DNA of 64,000 bases from contig CAWHMD010000002.1 of NCBI GenBank assembly GCA_963830385.1, forward strand, positions 992,001 through 1,056,000, written 5' to 3'. Below the pieces are notes generated by a model, which saw only the letters and a program-made list of their open reading frames with translations, was not told the DNA's origin and searched no databases. How positions within the stretch are numbered: the stretch's first letter is position 1; each line of letters starts with the position of its first letter. This document shows, one piece after another, positions 57,425-64,000 of the stretch. Source of the stretch: Bog-532 sp963830385 (GTDB lineage Bacteria; Actinomycetota; Actinomycetes; Streptosporangiales; Streptosporangiaceae). A program made the position numbers and the translations under genes.

Positions 57425-58735
57425 CTGGGCCAGGGCGTCGATCAGGTCGCCGATCGCGTCCAGGCTGTGGGCGCTGACCACCGCGTCGCAGTACGGCCAG
57501 GCCGCTGCCATCCCGCTGACTTTCGGTTCGTACCGCGGGCTCTTGGTGCGCGGATTGGCCCAGACGGTGCGGTAGGCGAGCCGGTGCAGCCGGGCCATCT
57601 GCTGCCCCAGCTCGGTCGCGTCGCCGGTCTCCCAGCCGTCGGAGATGATCAGCACGACCGCGCCGCGGGCCAGGCCAGGCGCGCCGTACCGGTCGTTGAA
57701 CTCCTTGACCGACGCACCGATGCGGGTGCCGCCGGACCAGTCCGGGGCGGCCGCCCCCGCCCGGGCCAGCACGGTGTCCGGGCGGGCGGTGGCCAACTCG
57801 TCGGTGATCCGGGTGAGCCGGGTGGCGAACGTGAACACCTCGGTCCCCGCCCCGCGTACCAGCCGCCCGCCGCCCGGAGCCGTCCCCAACGGCCCGGCCC
57901 CGGCCGGTCCGATCCCGTTCGGCCTGATCCCGCCCGGCCTGACGCCGGCCCGGCCGACACCAGGCCCGGTCCGGCTGGCGCAATAAAGCAGCTGGAGCAG
58001 GGCCCGGGCGTAGGGCTCCATCGAGGCAGAGATGTCGCACAGCACGATCAGCCGCCGGGGCCGCAGCCGGGGCGCCCGGTGGGCGATCCGCAACGGCTCG
58101 CCGTCGGTGCGCCGGGCCTGCCGCAGCGTGGCCCGCAGGTCGGGGCGGCGCCCGGACGGGGCGGTGCGCTGACGCCGGCTGCGCCGTGGCGGGGTGCTGA
58201 TCACCCGGCGGCGCATCAGGTCGGCCAGCAGCAGCAGCTCGGTCTCCGACAGATCGGCGAAGTCCCGGCCGGACAGCCGTTCGGCGGCGGTGGCCACCGT
58301 CCGCCACGGCACGCTGTCGTCGCCGTCGGGGGCCTGGCCGTCGCCGGACCGCATCTCCAGCGCCGATCCGGTGGCCAGCTGTCCCGGGCTGGGGGCCGAG
58401 CCGTCCTCGGGCGCCCCCGAGCCGGTCACCGGCGGGATCGTGGCCCCCGGTACCGCGGCCGGCCAGCGGGCGCCGAACGCGGCCGCGAAGATCCGGTCGT
58501 AGACCTCGATCTGCTCGGGCCCCGACACCAGCGTGGCCAGCCCGCAGGCGTGCAGCTCACGCAGGGTGCGTGGTCTCATCACCGAGACCGCCCGGGCGAA
58601 CCGTTCGCAGCGGCCGGGGTCGGCGGGTACGCCCGCCTCGTGCAGCGCCGCCCCGAACTCGGCGGTGACGGCCGCCACGTCCCCCGCCACCGGGTCGTCG
58701 GGGCTCGGGCCGGTCAGCGAGCCTGCCTCAGTCAC
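57416..58735 (-). CDS. coxE: CoxE-like VWA-domain protein for CO dehydrogenase maturation
   Basis: A 439-residue CoxE/VWA protein. The N-terminal part (residues about 20-90) is the family helical region (CERFARAVSVMRPRTLRELH). A von Willebrand A domain starts at LRPRRLIVLCDISASMEPYA (MIDAS DxSxS), with GTRIGASVKEFNDRYG and VVLIISDGWETGDATELGQQ completing the metal site. In other bacteria CoxE works with CoxD to build the Mo-Cu site of CODH. A Gly/Pro/Arg insert (GVRPGGIRPNGIGPAGAGPL) interrupts the VWA fold at about residue 265. The start overlaps the coxD stop by 8 bp. Confidence 0.88.
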   Translation of the reverse strand: MTEAGSLTGPSPDDPVAGDVAAVTAEFGAALHEAGVPADPGRCERFARAVSVMRPRTLRELHACGLATLVSGPEQIEVYDRIFAAAFGARWPAAVPGATIPPVTGSGAPEDGSAPSPGQLATGSALEMRSGDGQAPDGDDSVPWRTVATAAERLSGRDFADLSETELLLLADLMRRRVISTPPRRSRRQRTAPSGRRPDLRATLRQARRTDGEPLRIAHRAPRLRPRRLIVLCDISASMEPYARALLQLLYCASRTGPGVGRAGVRPGGIRPNGIGPAGAGPLGTAPGGGRLVRGAGTEVFTFATRLTRITDELATARPDTVLARAGAAAPDWSGGTRIGASVKEFNDRYGAPGLARGAVVLIISDGWETGDATELGQQMARLHRLAYRTVWANPRTKSPRYEPKVSGMAAAWPYCDAVVSAHSLDAIGDLIDALAQPA

Positions 58736-59633
58736 CGGGGCCGATCAGGGCGGCCAGGCCGGCCTGGCGGACGGCCTGCTCGTCTTCGGAGTACTTCAGC
58801 ACCGTGCTGAGGGTCCGCTCCACGGCCGGCGCGGTCAGCTCGGTCTCGCCGAACACCCCGAGCGCGGTGGCCCAGTTGACCGCCTCGGCGATGCCCGGCG
58901 GTTTGGTCAGGTCCAGGTCCCGCAGCCGCCGGACCGACTCGGCGACCTGCCCGGCCAGCGAGCCGGAGGCGCCGGGGACCCGGCGGCGGATGATGGCGGC
59001 CACCCGTTCGGGCTCGGGGTAGGCGATCCAGTGGTAGAGGCAGCGCCGCTTGAGCGCGTCGTGCAGGTCACGGGTCCGGTTCGAGGTCAGCACCACCACC
59101 GGCGGCACCGCCGCCCGCCGGGTGCCGAGCTCGGGGATGGTGACCGCCGACTCGGCCAGCAGCTCGAACAGGAACGCCTCGAACTCGTCGTCGGCCCGGT
59201 CGATCTCGTCGATCAGCAGCACCGCGGGCCGGGGGCCGGGATGGTCCAGCGCGGCCAGCAGCGGGCGGGCCAGCAGGTACTCGTCGGTGAAGAGGTCGGC
59301 CTCGCGGACCGCGTCGCCGCTGGCCTCGGCCAGCCGGATGGCGAGCAGCTGGCGGGGGTAGTTCCACTCGTACAGGGCCTCGGCCGCGGCGATGCCCTCG
59401 TAGCACTGGAGCCGGACCAGCAGCGTGTCCAGGCCGGTGGCCAGGGCCTTGGCCGCCTCGGTCTTGCCGACCCCCGGCTCCCCCTCCAGCAGGATGGGCT
59501 GGCCCATCCGCACGGCCAGGAACAATGCGGTGGCCAGCTCGTCGCCGGCCAGGTACCCGGTCGCGTCCAGGGCGCCGGCCAGCGTGGCGACGTCGGGAAC
59601 CCGCTGGCTGAGATCGTCCGTCACCGCGTTCAT
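58728..59633 (-). CDS. coxD: CoxD-like MoxR AAA+ ATPase
   Basis: A 301-residue MoxR-type AAA+ ATPase. Walker A is LLEGEPGVGKTEAAKALATG, Walker B AVLLIDEIDRADDEFEAFLF, sensor 1 VVLTSNRTRDLHDALKRRCL. CoxD of the cox clusters unfolds or remodels apo-CODH for insertion of copper and sulfur into the active site (known family role). It starts with a long N-terminal segment MNAVTDDLSQRVPDVATLAG and ATG 59633. The gene follows coxL by 42 bp and overlaps coxE by 8 bp, in the usual S-L-D-E order. Confidence 0.92.
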   Translation of the reverse strand: MNAVTDDLSQRVPDVATLAGALDATGYLAGDELATALFLAVRMGQPILLEGEPGVGKTEAAKALATGLDTLLVRLQCYEGIAAAEALYEWNYPRQLLAIRLAEASGDAVREADLFTDEYLLARPLLAALDHPGPRPAVLLIDEIDRADDEFEAFLFELLAESAVTIPELGTRRAAVPPVVVLTSNRTRDLHDALKRRCLYHWIAYPEPERVAAIIRRRVPGASGSLAGQVAESVRRLRDLDLTKPPGIAEAVNWATALGVFGETELTAPAVERTLSTVLKYSEDEQAVRQAGLAALIGPGD

Positions 59634-59675
59634 CGTTTCGATTTTAACTCCGGGTCAGTGGGCACTGGGTTGGTG

Positions 59676-62045
59676 TCAGGTCTCGGCCAGGTCGGTGCGC
59701 AGCGGGCGGCCCTGGATCGCCCGCCACACCTGGGCCGGGGTGAGCGGCATGTCGGCGTGCCGCACCCCGAACGGCCGGAGCGCGTCGATGACCGCGTTGA
59801 CCACGGCGGGCGGCGAGCCCACGGTGGCGGACTCCCCCACCCCCTTGGCCCCGATCGGGTGGTGCGGCGACGGGGTGACGGTCTCCCCCAGCTCCCAGGA
59901 CGGGCATTCCAGCGCGGTCGGCAGCAGGTAATCCATGAACGAGCCGCCCAGGCAGTTGCCCTGGGTGTCGAAGGTGATCACTTCCATCAGGGCCATGCCC
60001 ACCCCGTCGGCCAGGCCGCCGTGGATCTGGCCTTCGACGATCATCGGGTTGATCCGCACACCGCAGTCGTCGACCGCCACGAACCGGCGCACGCTCACCT
60101 TCCCGGTGCCGGGATCGACGTCGACCACGCAGATGTAGGCGCCGCACGGGTAGGTGAGGTTCGGCGGGTTGTAGACACAGCTGGCGTCCAGCTGTCCCTC
60201 GACCCCGGCCGGCAGCTCCAGGTCGGAGTGCGCGGCCAGCGCGATCTCCTTGATCGAGCGGCCCTGGTCGGGGTCGCCGCGCACGTACCAGCGGCCCTTC
60301 TCCCACTCCAGGTCGCCGGCCGACACCTCGAGCATGGCGGCCGCCACCACCCGCGCCTTGTCCCGGACCCGGCGGGCCGCTACCGCGGCCGCCGCCCCGG
60401 ACACCGGGGTGGACCGCGAGCCGTAGGTGCCCAGCCCGAACGGGGTCTGGTCGGTGTCGCCGTGCACGACCTCGATGCGGTCGGGCGGGATGCCGAGCTC
60501 CTCCGCCACGATCTGGGCGAACGTGGTCTCGTGGCCCTGGCCCTGGGTCTGCACCGCGATCCGCAGCACGGCGGTGCCGTCCGGGTGGACCCGCAGCTCC
60601 ACCCCGTCGGCCATGCCCAGGCCCATGATGTCCATGTGCTTGCGGGGCCCGGCACCGACCGCCTCGGTGAAGAAGCTGATGCCGATGCCCATCAGCTCGC
60701 CCCGCTCGCGGCCGGCCGCCTGCTCCTTGCGCAGGCCGGGGTAGCCGGCCTTGTCCAGGGCCAGCTGCAGGGTCCTGGTGTAGTCGCCGGAGTCGTACAC
60801 CCAGCCGGTGGCGCAGGTGTAGGGGAACTGGTCGGGCCGCAGCAGGTTCTGCATCCGCAGCTCGGCCGGGTCGGCGTCCAGCTCGAACGCGAGCATGTCG
60901 ACCATCCGCTCCACCAGGTAGACCGCCTCGGTGATGCGGAACGAGCACGAATAGGCGACGCCACCTGGCGCCTTGTTCGTATACACCCCGGTCACCTGGC
61001 AGTAGGCCGCCTGCAGGTCGTAGGAGCCGGTGAACACGCCGAAAAAGCCGGCCGGGAACTTGGTCGGCTGGGCTGCGCCGTTGAACGCACCGTGGTCGGC
61101 CAGCACCCGCACCCGGACGGCCAGGATCTTCCCGTCCCGGGTGGCGGCGATCTCCCCGTGCATGTGGTAATCGCGGGCGAACGAGGTGCTCATCAGGTTC
61201 TCGGACCGGTCCTCGATCCACTTGACCGGCCGACCGGTGATCATCGAGCCGACGATCGCGCACAGGTAGCCCGGGTAGAGCGGGACCTTGTTGCCGAACC
61301 CGCCGCCGATGTCGGGCGAGATGACCCGGATCTTGTGTTCGGGTATCCCGGCCACCATCGCGTACAGCAGCCGGTGCGGGTGCGGCGCCTGGCTGGTGGA
61401 CCAGACGGTCAGCTTGCCGGAGATCGTGTCGAAGTCGGCGATCGCCCCGCAGGTCTCCAGCGGGGCCGGATGCACCCGCGGGTAGAGCAGGTCCTCGGCG
61501 ATCGTCACGTCGGCGGCCGCGAAGATCTCGTCGGTGCGGGCGGCGTCCCCGGTCTCCCAGTCGAAGATGTGGTTGCTGGCGCCCAGGTCGTCCCGGATGA
61601 CCGGGACGTCGTCGTCCAGCGCGCGCCGGGCGTCCATCACCGCGGGCAGCGGCTCGTAGTCGACGTCGATCAGCTCCAGCGCGTCCCGGGCCGCGTAGCG
61701 GTCGTCGGCCACCACGAACGCGACCTCCTGGCCCTGGAAGCGCACCTTGTCGGTGGCCAGCACGGCCTGGGTGTCCCCGGCCAGCGTCGGCATCCAGGCC
61801 AGGTCGCGGGCGGCCAGCGTCTGCCCGGTGATGACCGCCCGGACCTTGGGGTGGGCCTGCGCCGCGGAGGTGTCGACCGAGCGGATGCGGGCGTGCGCGT
61901 AGGGGCTGCGCAGCATGGCCCCATGCAGCATGCCGCGCAGCTGGAGATCGTCGATGAAGCTGCCCTTGCCCCGGATGAACCTTGTGTCCTCCTTGCGCCG
62001 CATCGAGCCGTAGCCGAGCGGGGTGTCCGGTTCCGCGGCGGTCAC
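59676..62045 (-). CDS. coxL: Aerobic carbon monoxide dehydrogenase large subunit, form I
   Basis: A 789-residue molybdenum hydroxylase that oxidises CO to CO2 at a Mo-S-Cu site. The form I active-site loop AYSCSFR contains Cys367, the copper ligand, which separates it from form II (AYRGAGR) and xanthine dehydrogenases. Other family blocks: GYGSMRRKEDTRFIRGKGSF at the start, DIGGGFGNKVPLYPGY, GQGHETTFAQIVAEELGI and the catalytic Glu738 in AKGVGESATVGSPPA. GTG 62045 overlaps the coxS stop by 4 bp; the open frame further upstream is not used. Forms a complex with CoxS and CoxM. Confidence 0.95.
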   Translation of the reverse strand: MTAAEPDTPLGYGSMRRKEDTRFIRGKGSFIDDLQLRGMLHGAMLRSPYAHARIRSVDTSAAQAHPKVRAVITGQTLAARDLAWMPTLAGDTQAVLATDKVRFQGQEVAFVVADDRYAARDALELIDVDYEPLPAVMDARRALDDDVPVIRDDLGASNHIFDWETGDAARTDEIFAAADVTIAEDLLYPRVHPAPLETCGAIADFDTISGKLTVWSTSQAPHPHRLLYAMVAGIPEHKIRVISPDIGGGFGNKVPLYPGYLCAIVGSMITGRPVKWIEDRSENLMSTSFARDYHMHGEIAATRDGKILAVRVRVLADHGAFNGAAQPTKFPAGFFGVFTGSYDLQAAYCQVTGVYTNKAPGGVAYSCSFRITEAVYLVERMVDMLAFELDADPAELRMQNLLRPDQFPYTCATGWVYDSGDYTRTLQLALDKAGYPGLRKEQAAGRERGELMGIGISFFTEAVGAGPRKHMDIMGLGMADGVELRVHPDGTAVLRIAVQTQGQGHETTFAQIVAEELGIPPDRIEVVHGDTDQTPFGLGTYGSRSTPVSGAAAAVAARRVRDKARVVAAAMLEVSAGDLEWEKGRWYVRGDPDQGRSIKEIALAAHSDLELPAGVEGQLDASCVYNPPNLTYPCGAYICVVDVDPGTGKVSVRRFVAVDDCGVRINPMIVEGQIHGGLADGVGMALMEVITFDTQGNCLGGSFMDYLLPTALECPSWELGETVTPSPHHPIGAKGVGESATVGSPPAVVNAVIDALRPFGVRHADMPLTPAQVWRAIQGRPLRTDLAET

Positions 62046-62515
62046 GAGACGGCTCCCTGCGGGTGCCCGGCCGCCCAGCGGATCGACCGGACGATGTTCT
62101 CGTAGCCGGTGCAGCGGCAGATCTGGCCGGAGATCGCTTCCCGGATCTGCTCGTCGGACGGGTCCGGGGTGTGATCCAGCAGCCAGCGCGCCGTCATCAG
62201 CATGCCCGGTGTGCAGAAACCGCACTGCAGCCCGTGGCAGGTGATGAACCCCTGCTGGACCGGGTCCAGCTCACCGTCGCGCTCCAGGCCCTCGACGGTC
62301 CTGATGTCGCGGCCGTTGGCCATCGCGGCCAGCGCGGTGCAGGACTTGAGGGGCGCGCCGTCCAGCCACAGCACGCAGGCGCCGCAGTTGGACGTGTCAC
62401 AGCCCCAGTGGCTGCCGGTCAGCTCCAGCTCGTCCCGGATGAAGTGGATGAGCAGCATGCGCGGTTCGACGTCACGGGTGTACTCGGTCCCGTTGACCGT
62501 CATCGTGACTTCCAC
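62042..62515 (-). CDS. coxS: CO dehydrogenase small (iron-sulfur) subunit
   Basis: A 157-residue protein carrying two [2Fe-2S] clusters that pass electrons from the Mo site to the flavin. The plant-ferredoxin-like cluster is bound by Cys39, Cys44, Cys47 (CDTSNCGAC) and Cys59; the second by Cys98, Cys101 (CGFC), Cys133 and Cys135 (CRC). GTG 62515 is chosen because GGAG lies about eight bases upstream; an ATG at 62503 (MTVNGTEYTRD) is a plausible alternative. It overlaps the coxL start by 4 bp and lies one base after the coxM stop region. Confidence 0.95.
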   Translation of the reverse strand: MEVTMTVNGTEYTRDVEPRMLLIHFIRDELELTGSHWGCDTSNCGACVLWLDGAPLKSCTALAAMANGRDIRTVEGLERDGELDPVQQGFITCHGLQCGFCTPGMLMTARWLLDHTPDPSDEQIREAISGQICRCTGYENIVRSIRWAAGHPQGAVS

Positions 62516-62516
62516 C

Positions 62517-63398
62517 TCAGGTCTCCGCCACCCCGGCCCGGACGGCCGCCCGGCGCAGCGCCCGGGTGGTGAGCTCACCGGTCAGATGCCGCTTGTAGTC
62601 GACCGGCCCGCGCGGGTCGGTCGCGGGCCGGCAGTGCTCGGCGGCGATCCTGCCCGCCTCGGTGAACGCCGCCTGGCCGGCCGGGCGCCCGCGCAGGAAG
62701 TCCTCGGCCTCGGCGGAGACGAAGTGGCCGGCGCCGACCGCGGCCAGGCCGATGCCCGCCTCGGCGACCGTGCCCCCCGCGTCGAGGGTGAGCACGGCCC
62801 CGGCGGCGGCGATCGACCAGTCGCCCACCCGGCGGGACACTTTTTCATAAGCGCTGCCGGTGCCGCCGTCCGGGATCGGCACCCGCAGCTCGGTCAGCAG
62901 CTCGTCCGGGGCGACCACGGTCTCGTACGGCCCCAGGTGGAACTCGCGCACCGGCACCCGCCGGGAACCGTCCCGGCCCCGGATCACCGCGATCGCCCGG
63001 AGCGCGCCGAACGCGGCCGACAGGTCCTCGGACGGGTCGGCCTGGCACAGCGAGCCGCCGATCGTGCCCCAGTTACGCACGATCGGGTCGGCGATCACAT
63101 GCTCGGCGTCGTGCAGGATCGGGAAGTGGCGGCCGGCCAGCGGCGAGGCCAGCAGCTGAGCGTGCCGGACCAGCGCCCCGATCCGCAGCTCACCATCGGC
63201 CGCCCTGATGCGGGACAGCCCGCTGATGCCGTTGATGTCGATCAGCGTCTCCGGCTGGGCCAGTCGCAGCTTCATCATCGGGATCAGGCTGTGGCCGCCC
63301 GCCAGCACCCGCGACTCCGGCCCGAACCGGGTCAGCAGCTCCAGGGCATGCTCCACGCTCCTCGCCCTCTCGTACTCGACGTGCGACGGAACCTGCAT
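62517..63398 (-). CDS. coxM: CO dehydrogenase medium (FAD) subunit
   Basis: A 293-residue flavoprotein subunit. FAD-binding motifs are VLAGGHSLIP and NWGTIGGSLCQADPSED, as in the CoxM/xanthine dehydrogenase FAD family, and DYKRHLTGELTTRALRR closes the C-terminal domain. It delivers electrons to the quinone pool. GGAGG precedes the ATG by five bases. First gene of the cox operon, divergent from a LysR-type regulator with a 93-bp gap. Confidence 0.95.
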   Translation of the reverse strand: MQVPSHVEYERARSVEHALELLTRFGPESRVLAGGHSLIPMMKLRLAQPETLIDINGISGLSRIRAADGELRIGALVRHAQLLASPLAGRHFPILHDAEHVIADPIVRNWGTIGGSLCQADPSEDLSAAFGALRAIAVIRGRDGSRRVPVREFHLGPYETVVAPDELLTELRVPIPDGGTGSAYEKVSRRVGDWSIAAAGAVLTLDAGGTVAEAGIGLAAVGAGHFVSAEAEDFLRGRPAGQAAFTEAGRIAAEHCRPATDPRGPVDYKRHLTGELTTRALRRAAVRAGVAET

Positions 63399-63491
63399 TG
63401 ACCCTCCAGGCGTGCGAGCCGGGCAAGAGCAGGATAAGCAATACCTTAAGAATCCTGGCCAATCTCACCTCGGCCGGCCCATCATCGGAGG
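63399..63491. promoter_or_regulatory. Divergent cox/lysR promoter region
   Basis: The 93-bp gap must hold both promoters. On the minus strand TTGGCC, 17 bp and GCTTAT form a weak candidate coxM promoter. A CTTAAG palindrome (63445-63450) lies in its spacer, within an AT-rich patch, and is a possible part of a LysR-type binding site. The evidence for exact boxes is thin. Confidence 0.4.
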
Positions 63492-64000
63492 GTGACGCTC
63501 ACTCAGCTCAGCGCGTTCGTGATGGTGGCCCGGCTCGGGTCCGTCAAGGACGCCGCCAAGATGCTGAACGTGAGCGAGCCCGCCGTGTCCCAGGCGCTGA
63601 CCGCGCTCCGTCAGCACCTGGGCGATCAGCTGATCACCCGCAACGGCGCGACGATGTCGCTGACCACGGCCGGGGTGAAGCTGCTGCCGGTGGCCTCGCA
63701 GATGGTGGCGCTGGGCGCCGAGGCGCAGGCCGCGGTGCGGGCGGGGCAGGGCCTGCCCGAGCAGTTGCGCCTGGTCACGACCAGTTCGTTCGCGGAGTTC
63801 GTGGCCGGGTCGCTGACCGACGCGTTCTCCCGGCGGTTCGCGCAGCCGGTCGAGGCGTCGGCCGGGGTGACGGCCGAGGACGAGATGGCCGTGCTGGTGG
63901 TGAACCGGCTGGCCGACATGGCCATCGGGCCGCTGCTGACCGAGAAGGAACTGATCTGTGAGCCGGTGTTCCGCTACCACATCGTGGCGGTGACCTCCCC
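63492..64000 (+). CDS. LysR-family regulator of the cox operon (cut by window end)
   Basis: The frame from GTG 63492 is open to the end of the window (169 codons). It begins with a LysR helix-turn-helix: TLTQLSAFVMVARLGSVKDA, AKMLNVSEPAVSQALTALRQ and GDQLITRNGATMSLTTAGVK, followed by the first part of the inducer-binding domain. LysR-type regulators next to cox operons are known in other CO oxidisers, and this divergent position suggests control of coxMSLDE in response to CO or carbon limitation (inference). GGAGG directly abuts the GTG, an unusually short spacing. Confidence 0.88.
   Translation, partial: MTLTQLSAFVMVARLGSVKDAAKMLNVSEPAVSQALTALRQHLGDQLITRNGATMSLTTAGVKLLPVASQMVALGAEAQAAVRAGQGLPEQLRLVTTSSFAEFVAGSLTDAFSRRFAQPVEASAGVTAEDEMAVLVVNRLADMAIGPLLTEKELICEPVFRYHIVAVTS

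Noticed and set aside
58533..62105. A 1190-codon plus-strand ORF opposite the cox genes
   Set aside because: Its translation is Arg/Gly/Val-rich without motifs, and the minus strand holds coxL, coxD and coxS with all catalytic residues. It is a mirror ORF due to high GC.

Overview
The window is very GC-rich throughout, starts codons with GTG about as readily as ATG, and shows long mirrored ORFs on the antisense strand. Together with the gene families present (LacI/ABC sugar operon, DrrAB-type exporter, sedolisin, actinobacterial L,D-transpeptidases, form I CO dehydrogenase) this points to a chromosomal segment of a soil-type high-GC actinomycete. The genus cannot be fixed from the sequence. 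No tRNA, rRNA or CRISPR array was seen.

Layout. 1-1030: the 3' end of an IS1634-type insertion sequence with a head-to-head pair of terminal repeats. 1044-2281: two small stress/membrane proteins and a hexapeptide-repeat protein. 2278-8952: a sugar-uptake locus (LacI regulator, two ABC permeases, a lipoprotein binding protein, and a GH36 alpha-galactosidase that is frameshifted as written). 8956-10180: a graveyard of broken genes. 10285-22504: epoxide hydrolase, a NarL-type two-component system divergent from a DrrAB-like ABC exporter, small conserved proteins, two MFS exporters, thioesterase, HAD phosphatase, SDR, an HxlR regulator divergent from its probable efflux pump, and a Clp-N protein. 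22519-28702: HAD phosphatase, a small membrane protein, a roughly 900-bp non-coding stretch with a minisatellite, a lipoprotein with two tandem discoidin domains and a GH64-like glucanase domain, a Zn-alcohol dehydrogenase, a relic, and a MerR regulator. 28736-38941: Nudix hydrolase, a CDF plus VIT1 metal-transporter pair, a THUMP-like methyltransferase, a divergent ProA-like dehydrogenase, an MFS pump, a sedolisin and an EamA transporter.

39035-57384 is an envelope-dominated region. It holds a Ser/Gly-rich membrane-anchored protein (frameshifted), apolipoprotein N-acyltransferase (lnt), two L,D-transpeptidases, an unknown disulfide-rich secreted protein, a DUF2064 glycosyltransferase, a GT2 glycosyltransferase, a nucleotide-sugar epimerase, a glycolipid-binding-like protein, an OmpR-type two-component system, a SAM methyltransferase, a polytopic GT87-like mannosyltransferase and a membrane-bound sulfite-oxidase-fold molybdoenzyme. 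Three copies of one 16-bp motif, built on 11-bp direct repeats as OmpR-family regulators use, lie only in the promoter gaps of the GT2/epimerase and of the two-component/methyltransferase genes. This suggests one regulon for glycan tailoring of the envelope and is the most interesting signal here.

57416-64000 is an aerobic carbon monoxide dehydrogenase locus, coxM-coxS-coxL-coxD-coxE, with the form I active-site loop AYSCSFR in CoxL and a divergent LysR regulator cut by the window end. It would let the organism oxidise atmospheric CO as an energy supplement.
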